Shown: piece after piece, positions 1-5,915 of the stretch
Layout: each line of letters opens with the position of its first letter
Position numbering within the stretch: the first letter of the stretch is position 1
Assembly: GCA_964513655.1 (NCBI GenBank)
Contig: CAZENQ010000109.1
Span: 1-10,320 of the forward strand
Direction: 5' to 3'
DNA length: 10,320 nucleotides
Origin: G020350405 sp964513655
GTDB taxonomy: Bacteria; Planctomycetota; Phycisphaerae; Sedimentisphaerales; Anaerobacaceae
Position numbers and translations under genes: made by a program
Notes under the pieces: generated by a model
Seen by the model: only the letters and a program-made list of their open reading frames with translations
Told to the model about the DNA's origin: nothing
Databases searched by the model: none

Positions 1-70
1 TCGACCTATCTTGCCTCGTCGAAAATGGGGCGAATTTCCCTCTCTATGGGGAATTTTACCCCCCCCTGTT

Positions 71-1423
71 CTAATCTATTCCATATTTTTTTAACTTCAG
101 CCGCAGCGTCTTGCGGTCTATCCCCAGTGCCTCTGAGGTCTCACCTATCCGCCCATCAAGCTTCCTAAACGTGTTAACAATGTGTTCTTTTTCCACATCA
201 GCGAGTGCCCTCACCCCATCGGAATCAGAATTTGGAACTGTTTCACCACTCAGCTCATAATACCACAAATCACTGGCCTCTATCACCCCGCCCTTGGTCA
301 GTACCACCGCTCTCTCAATTACATTCTCTAACTCTCTCACGTTCCCCGGCCAGTCATACTCGCTTAATATCTGCATCGCATCCTCCGAAATACCGGTCAC
401 GCCCTTCTCGCGCTTCTTGTTATACTTTGTCAAAAAATGATTCGCTAATACCGGAATATCTTCCCTTCGCTCCCGCAAGGCCGGCAAAACGATGGGAACC
501 ACACTTAGCCGGTAAAATAGGTCCTCTCGGAAAGTCTGCTCCTTCACGCACGCGAGCAGGTCTTTGTTCGTTGCCGCGATTATGCGCACATCCACCTTGA
601 TAACCTGCGAGCTTCCTACTCTCGCAATCTCCTTCTCCTGAAGTACCCTCAGCAGTTTCGCCTGAATACTCATGCTGATGTTTCCAATCTCGTCCAGAAA
701 AACCGTCCCCCCGTTCGCCACTTCAAACCGCCCGTATTTGGTTTCCGTAGCGCCCGTAAAAGAGCCTTTGACATGTCCGAACAGCTCGCTCTCAAACAGG
801 TTTTCCACCAGGCCGCCGCAGTCGACCACAACGAACGGCTTGTCCCTTCTGTTGCTCTGTGTATGAATCGCCCTGGCTATCAGCTCTTTGCCTGTGCCTG
901 TTCCCCCGCTAATCAGAACCGTGCTGTCTGTCGGCGCCACCTGCCGAACAAGCTCTTCAACCTTCTGCATTGAGCGGCTTGTCCCCACAACTACCTTCTC
1001 GCCGAATCTGTCTTTTAACTCTGCACGCAGCAATATATTCTCAAGCGAAAGTCTTCTCTTCTCAAGCGCGCGGTTCACTATCATCCGCAGACTCTCAGGC
1101 GTGAAAGGTTTCGGAATAAAATCATACGCGCCCAGCTTCATCGCCTCCACCGCCGACTCCACCGTCGCATATCCCGTAATCACGATTACCACAATCTCAG
1201 GCTCCCGTTCCTTCATCTTCTGCAATACTTCCATACCGCTCAAACCAGGCATCTTCAAATCAAGGATGACAAGGTCAAAAGATTCCTTCTCAAACACTGA
1301 AAGGCCTTTCAAACCATCCTCCGCCACTTCTACCCTGCTTCCGCCTTTCGATAGCGCTTGTCGGCACGAATCCCGCATCGCCTCTTCATCGTCGATGACT
1401 AAAATATTGGCTTCGCCGTTCAT
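71..1423 (-). CDS. NtrC-family sigma-54-dependent response regulator
   Basis: This is a 450-aa transcriptional activator of sigma-54 RNA polymerase and the output half of a two-component system. Residues 7-120 form a receiver domain with acidic pocket D11/D12, phospho-acceptor D55, T83 and K105. The AAA+ domain runs from about 146 to 385, with Walker A GGTGTGKE at 173-180, the sigma-54 contact loop as GSFTGA at 220-225, Walker B FLDEI at 242-246 and the arginine-finger stretch FREDLFYRL at 298-306. A Fis-type helix-turn-helix occupies about 411-450. Length and order are normal for the family. The ATG follows a strong AAGGAG ribosome site that lies inside the end of the kinase gene, and the kinase stop codon directly abuts this start, so the two are very likely translationally coupled. 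Slight oddities are Walker A with G174-T175 where E-S is usual, and GSFTGA in place of GAFTGA; both are tolerated variants. I found no clear -24/-12 promoter in the window, so its targets are unknown. Confidence 0.96.
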   Translation of the reverse strand: MNGEANILVIDDEEAMRDSCRQALSKGGSRVEVAEDGLKGLSVFEKESFDLVILDLKMPGLSGMEVLQKMKEREPEIVVIVITGYATVESAVEAMKLGAYDFIPKPFTPESLRMIVNRALEKRRLSLENILLRAELKDRFGEKVVVGTSRSMQKVEELVRQVAPTDSTVLISGGTGTGKELIARAIHTQSNRRDKPFVVVDCGGLVENLFESELFGHVKGSFTGATETKYGRFEVANGGTVFLDEIGNISMSIQAKLLRVLQEKEIARVGSSQVIKVDVRIIAATNKDLLACVKEQTFREDLFYRLSVVPIVLPALRERREDIPVLANHFLTKYNKKREKGVTGISEDAMQILSEYDWPGNVRELENVIERAVVLTKGGVIEASDLWYYELSGETVPNSDSDGVRALADVEKEHIVNTFRKLDGRIGETSEALGIDRKTLRLKLKKYGID

Positions 1424-2918
1424 CTACTTCTCCTTTCCGTTTACTGGTAATCTGATAATAAATGTCGTCCCCTCGCCCGGTTCGCTTTTAACCTCTATCG
1501 TCCCTCTGTGCTTGGCAATTATTCCGTGGCTTACCGCCAACCCAAGACCCGTACCACGCCCAACCTCCTTGGTCGTGAAGAACGGGTCAAAAATCTTCTC
1601 CTGGTTCTCCGCCGGAATGCCGCACCCTGTGTCGCTGAGTTCAATCTCGATATGCTCATTATCGCCTGCCATCCTCGTTGCAACCGTCAACTCCCCTTTT
1701 CCTTCCATCGCCTCGGCGGCGTTGAGCACAATATTAGTGAACACCTGTTGCATCTGCCCGACATCGATGAATATCTCGGGCAGCGAAGAGCAAAAGTCCT
1801 TTGTTATTTTAACATTTTGAAAAAGTGCCTGTTTTTCAACCAAACCTAAAGTTCGCTCTAAAGTCTCGTTTAAATCGCGCTGCTCGACCTTCGGTTCCGT
1901 TTGCCGCGCGAAGTCCAGCAGACCCTTTACAATGTCCCTGCACCGAGACGCCTCCGCGACCGCTTTTTCCAGGTTATTACGTCTTGAATCCTTGTCCTCC
2001 AAATCCTCTAATACCAAATGAGTGTACATCAGCACCGCCCCAAGCGGATTATTCACTTCATGCGCCACCCCTGCTGCCAGCTGTCCCAGTGTTGCCAGCC
2101 GCTCCGATTTCATTATCTGCTGACTGGTGTACTCCCTTAGCTTGTCGTCTCTTTCTTTCAGCGAGGACGCCATAAGGTTGAATGTCTCGGCCAGCTCTCC
2201 TATCTCATCTTTGCTCGTGCTTTTAACCCTGTGGTTGAGATTGCCTTTGCCCCACTGATGGGACGCATAAACCAGCCGCTTGATGGGCCTCAATACACCC
2301 TGAGCAAGAAAGCTCGATACTACCAGTGCTGCAAGCATTCCGCCGCACGTTATTGCTAAGAATACCGCCACCGCTCCGGCACGCATATCCGTAAACTTCT
2401 CTTCTAAGACCCCAACGTACAGCACTCCGATTATTTGCCCCTTTATGTTTTTTATTGGTTCATATGCGGAGATGTACCAGTTATTCACTACAAAGGCCCT
2501 GTCTATCCACGGCAGCCCTTTTTCAAGTACCTGCTCATATACCTCTTTGGATACACGCGTCCCAATCGCCCGGCTGCCGTCCTCGCGCTTGACATTCGTC
2601 GAGACCCGCAGGTCCCCCTGAAAGATGGTCGCTGTCCCGATGTCCTTGCCCTTGTACTTGACGCCTTGATATACCGTCTCCTTGACCTTATCCACGAGCT
2701 CGTAGTTGCGATTAAGCAATTTACCGCCGTATAGCACCCCAATCAGGCTCCCATCGTACCCTCGTACGGCAGCCGCNNNNNNNNNNNNNNNNNNNNNNNN
2801 NNNNNNNNNNNNNNNNNNNNNNNNNNNNNNNNNNNNNNNNNNNNNNNNNNNNNNNNNNNNNNNNNNNNNNNNNNNNAAAGCTCACAATCAGCTTTGTTCT
2901 AAGCGATATCTTCATCAT
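1424..2918 (-). CDS. Cache-HAMP sensor histidine kinase, interrupted by a 100-N assembly gap
   Basis: This is a membrane sensor kinase, cognate to the adjacent regulator. A 14-residue N-terminus (MMKISLRTKLIVSF, 2877-2918) looks like the start of the first membrane helix, then an N run at 2777-2876 interrupts it. After the gap the reading frame resumes at 2776 as AAAVRGYDGSLIG and continues to 1424. Numbering from the GTG at 2737, the end of an extracytoplasmic Cache domain (Cache_3/Cache_2-like, GTATIFQGDLRVSTNV at 34-49) is followed by a membrane helix at about 121-143, HAMP at about 145-198, a HisKA domain with phospho-acceptor H226 in AHEVNNP, and a HATPase with N-box N335/N339, G1 DTGCG 369-373, F-box FDPFF 383-387 and G2 GTGLGL 395-400. 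The GTG at 2737 is not the true start, because family-like coding sequence continues upstream. A full Cache fusion domain would need roughly 150-200 more residues than the gap shows. The gene starts 48 bp after the exporter stop, consistent with one operon. Confidence 0.92.
2777..2876. other. Assembly gap (100 N)
   Basis: There are exactly 100 undetermined bases, the conventional placeholder for a gap of unknown length. The kinase reading frames on the two sides are not in register across 100 bases (codon edges at 2776 and 2877), so the true length must differ from 100 if the gene is intact. Confidence 0.98.
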
Positions 2919-2966
2919 TTTTACCGCAAAACTGTCCCTGTTTGCCTCAACCGCACCTCCGCGAGC

Positions 2967-3809
2967 TTATTTGAACACCTTTACAATGGTAAGCACGCCG
3001 AGAACTATGGTAAGTACGGCAATGGCAAGCTTTAGTTTCTTTTCGGTCATTATTTTTACGCTCTTGGCCGAAAGCGGCACCGAGAGTACCGCCCCGATAA
3101 TCACCCACGGAGCCAGCCTCCAGTCAAGGTCGTTTTTTGAGACAAGCATGTAAGTAATCACTCCCACCAGGCACGTCAGCCCCTCCGCCAAAGATGTAAT
3201 CCCTACCGCGCTTTTCCCCTCCACCCCAGACAAAACCTGCCCGCCTGTTACAACCGGCCCATAACCGCCCCCGCTCATACCTTTGTTGAACGAAGCTATC
3301 AGCCCCAAAAGCGTAATCTTCTTCCAGCTGAACCTGAAATTCTTATTCAGACACACCAGGATTACTATCCCCATCGAAAGCACTAAACACCCTATATAAA
3401 GTTTCAGCCAGAACTTCGGAATATTCACCGCCACGAAAACAGCCGCCACCGTCCCCACTACGCTGCAGGATGCTAATAGCAGCGCAATCTTCAAATGCAG
3501 CGGAACCGTCTTTTTAAAGCTCTCAATATAACCGAGCGGGCTTAGCATATTTCTAATCTTGAATATGTCTGCCGACTTCGGTTTCAGGTCCACGTTGCCC
3601 TCCCGATGGTGAAAAAATCCCGCTAACAGCCCCGATATCAATTCGCTCAGCAGAATGACCGGAACAATCTGCATTGGCGAAAAGCCCATCAGCATAAACA
3701 CCGGCGTCAGCGTCGTCCCGTAGCCCATACCGAGCGTCGAGTCCATATATTCGCACAGAAAAGCAATTATCACAATCGCAACAACCGCCCACAACGACAA
3801 CTCCAACAC
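2967..3809 (-). CDS. TauE/SafE-family membrane exporter (sulfite/organosulfonate-type)
   Basis: This is a 280-aa inner-membrane protein with about eight hydrophobic helices (roughly 4-19, 31-66, 106-128, 134-153, 165-178, 205-224, 232-248 and 260-278). Two family-style repeats are visible: an N-terminal half with DSTLGMGYGTTLTP at 23-36 and a C-terminal half with NKGMSGGGYGP at 175-185. Members of this family move sulfite, sulfoacetate or other small anions, usually outward; the substrate here is not shown by the sequence. A longer polar loop at about 68-105 is probably cytoplasmic. The start is GTG, preceded by GAGGAG about 10 nt upstream. It lies 52 bp after the Rrf2 gene and 48 bp before the kinase, all on the same strand, so it is probably co-transcribed and controlled by the Rrf2 protein. 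The neighbouring Cys-poor Rrf2 regulator makes a sulfur-linked role attractive but unproven. Confidence 0.88.
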   Translation of the reverse strand: MLELSLWAVVAIVIIAFLCEYMDSTLGMGYGTTLTPVFMLMGFSPMQIVPVILLSELISGLLAGFFHHREGNVDLKPKSADIFKIRNMLSPLGYIESFKKTVPLHLKIALLLASCSVVGTVAAVFVAVNIPKFWLKLYIGCLVLSMGIVILVCLNKNFRFSWKKITLLGLIASFNKGMSGGGYGPVVTGGQVLSGVEGKSAVGITSLAEGLTCLVGVITYMLVSKNDLDWRLAPWVIIGAVLSVPLSAKSVKIMTEKKLKLAIAVLTIVLGVLTIVKVFK

Positions 3810-3861
3810 CTTTCTTTACTCCTCAATTTCGCAGCTACGCCGCTCGTTAACAATTACCGCC

Positions 3862-4263
3862 TTAAACCACATCGGCTAACGTCAGGCTTTCGAGTTTCTT
3901 CGCAACGTAATCTCGTATCTCCTTGAATCTCTTTATCAGCTTTTTCTCCTTGGACAGCGGTGTCGACGAGAAAAAGTACTTGCTCACCGACTCCGTTGGC
4001 GCCAGCGCACCGTCCATCACCCTTATTATCCCCGCGATACTTATCTTCGATGCCGGCCGCCCCAGCTTGTACCCCCCGCTCGCCCCCCGCTTCGCCTTTA
4101 TATACCCGCTCTGCCGCAGTATCGAGAACAGCAGAACTAAGTATTGCTGTGGTATATCGCACTTCTCGCATATCTCCTCCATCTTTATATAGCCCTTCTG
4201 CTCGTTCCGCGCCATATAAATCAGTGCTAATATCGAGTATTCACTCTTCGTCGTAAGCTTTAT
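3862..4263 (-). CDS. Rrf2-family winged-helix regulator, apparently started at AUA
   Basis: This is a 133-aa DNA-binding regulator if translation begins at the ATA codon 4261-4263. The first in-frame ATG (4213-4215) would remove the conserved first helix (KLTTKSEYSILALIY), which is plainly coded upstream of it. The upstream frame closes at a TAA at 4288-4290 with no ATG, GTG or TTG in between, while AAAGGAG ends 6 nt before this ATA. The winged helix spans about 8-75 with SGGYKLGRP typical of the wing, and the C-terminus ends LTLADVV as in the family. The three cysteines that hold the Fe-S cluster in IscR, NsrR and RirA are absent from the 85-105 region. The only cysteines are a CEKC pair at 32-35 inside the helix-turn-helix. 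That makes a cluster-free, CymR-like sulfur regulator the closest analogy (inference). It is probably the first gene of the operon and probably autoregulated. Confidence 0.87.
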   Translation of the reverse strand: MKLTTKSEYSILALIYMARNEQKGYIKMEEICEKCDIPQQYLVLLFSILRQSGYIKAKRGASGGYKLGRPASKISIAGIIRVMDGALAPTESVSKYFFSSTPLSKEKKLIKRFKEIRDYVAKKLESLTLADVV

Positions 4264-4269
4264 TATCGG

Positions 4270-4275
4270 CTCCTT
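4270..4275 (-). promoter_or_regulatory. Ribosome binding site that sets the AUA start of the Rrf2 gene
   Basis: On the minus strand AAGGAG is followed by CCGATA and then the ATA codon at 4261-4263, a 6-nt spacing that is optimal for initiation there. No canonical start codon lies at a suitable distance. Confidence 0.72.
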
Positions 4276-4280
4276 TGATA

Positions 4281-4300
4281 AGTAAGTTTATAAACATACT
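4281..4300. promoter_or_regulatory. Near-perfect 20-bp palindrome, candidate Rrf2 operator
   Basis: AGTAAGTTTATAAACATACT pairs in 9 of 10 symmetric positions, around a perfect GTTTATAAAC core at 4286-4295. It covers most of the -10 box and the expected transcription start of the Rrf2-exporter-kinase-regulator operon. AT-rich dyads over the promoter are typical operators of Rrf2-family repressors, so binding here would give autorepression. The identity of the bound protein is inferred. Confidence 0.65.
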
Positions 4301-4324
4301 AAACAATCTATCGGCACCGGTCAA
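4296..4324 (-). promoter_or_regulatory. Sigma-70 type promoter of the Rrf2 operon
   Basis: On the minus strand, TTGACC (4319-4324, 5 of 6 to the consensus) is followed by exactly 17 bp and then TAGTAT (4296-4301, 4 of 6). The start site would fall near 4289, giving a leader of about 25 nt that contains the ribosome site. The -10 overlaps the candidate operator. Confidence 0.62.
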
Positions 4325-4441
4325 CCAAAAATTTAAAAAACATGTGAATTTCCCCCCAAACCCGCTTAAATGCTCAAAATCCCCCTCGTGCCGCACGAAA
4401 TAGGTTCCTGCCGCAATTTCGTCTGGTGTCGTCAGCCGCCT

Positions 4442-4462
4442 GTCTTGAGTCTCGTGTCTGCT
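4442..4462. repeat. Heptamer tandem tract, GTCTNNN x3
   Basis: Three consecutive 7-bp units, GTCTTGA GTCTCGT GTCTGCT, share GTCT and hold strict period 7. The other strand reads as ACGAGAC-like units. Confidence 0.55.
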
Positions 4463-4479
4463 ATGGCTCCTCCTCGACC

Positions 4480-4503
4480 CACGATTCACGAACCACGAAT
4501 CAC
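4480..4503. repeat. Heptamer tandem tract, CACGANN x3.4
   Basis: CACGATT CACGAAC CACGAAT CAC is a clear period-7 tandem tract directly beside the minus-strand terminator-like hairpin at 4505-4545. Confidence 0.75.
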
Positions 4504-4504
4504 C

Positions 4505-4545
4505 CAAATAAAAAGGGCCGGCCGCACATAAGTCCGACCGACCCT
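4505..4545 (-). terminator. Strong intrinsic terminator-like hairpin on the minus strand
   Basis: On the minus strand AGGGTCGGTCGGAC, loop TTAT, then GTGCGGCCGGCCCT pair in 13 of 14 positions, counting two G-U wobbles, and run straight into TTTTTATTT (4506-4514). On the plus strand the wobbles become mismatches and no T-run follows, so the direction is minus. The Rrf2 promoter lies downstream of it, which would be insulated from any minus-strand transcript arriving from the right. Confidence 0.72.
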
Positions 4546-4575
4546 GCATTATATACCCATTGCCTCTCGCTAATC

Positions 4576-4690
4576 TTATTTATGGTGAATCTGGACATTC
4601 CCGCCGCCAAGATAACCTTGCGCCTTGTGCTTCGGCACCGGAGGACTATTCTCCGTATCAACATCCGGCCCAAGCCATCGTTCTAAAAAT
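4576..4690 (-). pseudogene. Possible C-terminal gene remnant ahead of the terminator
   Basis: A minus-strand frame without a start codon reads LERWLGPDVDTENSPPVPK and onward to a HHK ending, with stop TAA at 4576-4578, some 30 nt before the terminator-like hairpin. Its position before a terminator is what the tail of a broken gene would look like. I do not recognise a family, the plus strand also has a short open frame here, and the reading could be chance. Confidence 0.2.
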
Positions 4691-4708
4691 AGTGCCGGCC
4701 ACGCCGGC
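4685..4708 (-). terminator. Second minus-strand hairpin with U-tract
   Basis: On the minus strand GCCGGC, loop GTG, GCCGGC is followed after ACTA by TTTTT (4685-4689). The 6-bp stem is all G/C. The four bases between stem and U-run make it weaker than the hairpin at 4505-4545. Confidence 0.4.
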
Positions 4709-4718
4709 CTCAACTACC

Positions 4719-4746
4719 GAGATACGAGATGCGAAATACGAACCAA
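4719..4746. repeat. Heptamer tandem tract, GARATRC-like x3-4
   Basis: GAGATAC GAGATGC GAAATAC GAACCAA holds strict period 7, with three good units and a degraded fourth. Rephased, the units read as ATACGAG/ATGCGAA, close to the TCACGAA units at 4480-4503. Confidence 0.65.
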
Positions 4747-4834
4747 GGGCCACTCCACCAGCGCACCCCTGTCAATCAAGGAAAAAGAACAAGATTATTG
4801 CCTTTCGGGGACGTATGAGATATGCTTATAGCCT

Positions 4835-5080
4835 ATGAAAAAGGCCGAAATCAAGCGAATTGCTAACTTTATCAAAGACCTTGAGGGACCACCTAACGAG
4901 CAGGACTACAGCCACGTAACTCTCCAAGAGCGGCTACAAGAGCTTTATCCAATTATCAAGAGCTTCATGGACGAAACATTCAAAGCTGACCAGGACCTAA
5001 AACCGGTTCTTGCTCTGTTCGAGTACAGAGCTCGCAAGTGCCGGGAGTGTATCGAGAGAAGAATGGCTGCAAGAAACTAA
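4835..5080 (+). CDS. Hypothetical 81-aa protein
   Basis: This is a small, probably all-helical cytoplasmic protein rich in charged residues, with a single CREC pair at 69-72 near a basic tail (ERRMAARN). I recognise no family and see no membrane segment. There is no convincing ribosome site before the ATG. A weak TTGCCT (4797-4802) and TATGCT (4821-4826), 18 bp apart, would place transcription start almost at the ATG, so a leaderless message is possible. It ends 16 bp before the zinc-ribbon gene on the same strand, so the two may be expressed together. Codons and charge pattern look coding, and no rival frame is better. Confidence 0.55.
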   Translation: MKKAEIKRIANFIKDLEGPPNEQDYSHVTLQERLQELYPIIKSFMDETFKADQDLKPVLALFEYRARKCRECIERRMAARN

Positions 5081-5096
5081 AGAAAGATAGGCAAAA

Positions 5097-5636
5097 ATGA
5101 AACGATGTACTAAATGCAAAAAGAGGAAAGGCAAGGCTGAGTTTCACAAGGATTCGAGCAGCAAAGACGGCCTAAGTTGCTGGTGTAAGAAGTGCGTGCA
5201 TGACTACAACCGAAGAAGTTATCGCAAGAAGAAGGGCGGGCGCGTCAGAAGACTCCTCAAATATGAGCAGCGCCATCGGATTGTTGATGGTATAAAAGAA
5301 AAACGCTGCAGCCGCTGTCGGAAGTGGAGAGCGGAAGCCGACTTTACGAAAGACCCTCGCTACAAAGGCGGCCGGGTGTGCCAGTGTAAAAAGTGTGTTT
5401 GGGATCACAAACGCAGCTATTATGGGTATTCAAAAAAACACTTGACCTATGAGCAGCGCCATCGTGTTGTTGGCCGTGTTAAACAGAAGCGTTGCGGTAA
5501 GTGTAAGAAGTGGAAGCCCGAGAGTCAGTTTTACAAAAGACGTGAACAGATAGACGGGCTGGCAGTGCGGTGTAAACCGTGTTCTGATATAGCCACTAAC
5601 AAAGCTCATAAGAAGCGCCTGGCGGCGAACAAATGA
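5097..5636 (+). CDS. Triple zinc-ribbon protein, phage-like
   Basis: This is a very basic 179-aa protein built from three copies of one module. Each module has two CxxC pairs separated by the same distance: C4/C7 with C30/C33, C71/C74 with C97/C100, and C133/C136 with C159/C162. The second pair always begins 23 residues after the first ends. Each module carries an aromatic F-x-K core, and copies 1 and 3 also keep DGL. The linkers before copies 2 and 3 are themselves duplicated (YEQRHRIV at 56 and YEQRHRVV at 118). Single modules of this kind are common in phages and phage-derived islands, sometimes beside HNH nucleases, and presumably bind zinc and nucleic acid. No catalytic motif is visible. 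The ATG is preceded by only a weak AGATAGG site. It is probably a partner of the 81-aa gene upstream. Confidence 0.78.
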   Translation: MKRCTKCKKRKGKAEFHKDSSSKDGLSCWCKKCVHDYNRRSYRKKKGGRVRRLLKYEQRHRIVDGIKEKRCSRCRKWRAEADFTKDPRYKGGRVCQCKKCVWDHKRSYYGYSKKHLTYEQRHRVVGRVKQKRCGKCKKWKPESQFYKRREQIDGLAVRCKPCSDIATNKAHKKRLAANK

Positions 5637-5649
5637 GAGGTTGCCTCGC

Positions 5650-5712
5650 TGCCTCGCCAGAACGCTTTCGGTTAGCTAACTTGGTCGCATCTTAGTTCGA
5701 GAGAGTTGCCGT
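5650..5712 (+). repeat. Modular short repeat, left copy 1
   Basis: This 63-bp unit begins TGCCTCGCCAG and ends GAGAGAGTTGCCGT. The middle contains the palindrome GTTAGCTAAC and outer arms GAAC/GTTC, so it can fold. The first eight bases are also duplicated just before it (5642-5649). Confidence 0.62.
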
Positions 5713-5719
5713 ACAGGTA

Positions 5720-5763
5720 TTTTTTTCTTTTCCCCTTGCCTTTTCCCTTCTTTCCTCTGCCTC
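5720..5763. other. 44-nt pyrimidine tract
   Basis: Only two of 44 bases are purines on the plus strand, beginning with a run of seven or more T. It sits between repeat copies 1 and 2. The leading T-run might act as a transcription stop for the zinc-ribbon gene, but I see no strong G/C stem immediately before it. Confidence 0.4.
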
Positions 5764-5819
5764 GCCAACCCGCATGACAAAGCTTACTTGCTACAGCTTA
5801 GGGTGAGAGAGTTGTCGTT
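5758..5819 (+). repeat. Modular short repeat, left copy 2
   Basis: This 62-bp unit begins TGCCTCGCC and ends GAGAGAGTTGTCGTT. The interior can pair as ACCC/GGGT and AAGCT/AGCTT. It shares both ends with copy 1 and with the two inverted copies near 10.1 kb, but the middle is unrelated in sequence. Confidence 0.65.
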
Positions 5820-5845
5820 CAAAGAGGTGGCATTATAGTATTTTC

Positions 5846-5874
5846 TTGACATTTTATTGCCGGTAGGCTAAATT
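5846..5874 (+). promoter_or_regulatory. Sigma-70 promoter before the helix-hairpin-helix gene
   Basis: A perfect TTGACA (5846-5851), 17 bp, then TAAATT (5869-5874, 4 of 6). The start would be near 5881, leaving a leader of about 35 nt with GAGG nine bases before the ATG. Confidence 0.62.
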
Positions 5875-5915
5875 GCTGGACAAAAAGTGGTGAATAATAT
5901 CTGAGGCACCTTTCT

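Larger units (their letters stand above)
4302..4834. other. Divergent spacer with heptamer microrepeats and hairpins, no convincing gene
   Basis: This stretch separates the minus-strand operon from the plus-strand genes. It contains three heptamer tandem tracts, two minus-strand terminator-like hairpins, and an inverted repeat ACGAAAT/ATTTCGT (4395-4401 and 4416-4422) with a 14-nt loop. Short open frames exist on both strands around 4576-4690, but none has a start codon with a ribosome site and I do not recognise a family. Confidence 0.6.

Noticed and set aside
48..64. GGGG-AATTTTA-CCCC as terminator of the response regulator
   Set aside because: Only a 4-bp stem and no T-run on the minus strand.
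888..1820. 310-aa plus-strand open frame
   Set aside because: It lies antisense across the response regulator and kinase, which have full family motifs. Its serine- and proline-rich translation has no motif and no ribosome site.
2706..3035. Plus-strand frame across the N gap
   Set aside because: It runs through undetermined bases and is antisense to the kinase and exporter.
3862..4215. Rrf2 gene started at the ATG 4215
   Set aside because: This would delete the conserved first helix, which is encoded just upstream and preceded by a strong ribosome site.
4241..4549. 102-aa minus-strand frame
   Set aside because: It reads through the terminator hairpin, the heptamer tract and the operon promoter, so it is not a plausible gene.
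4548..4553. Minus-strand TATAAT near the terminator
   Set aside because: No -35, and transcription would begin inside the hairpin itself.
4560..4838. 92-aa and overlapping plus-strand frames in the divergent spacer
   Set aside because: No ribosome site, no family resemblance, and the region is packed with repeats and hairpins; the translation looks random.
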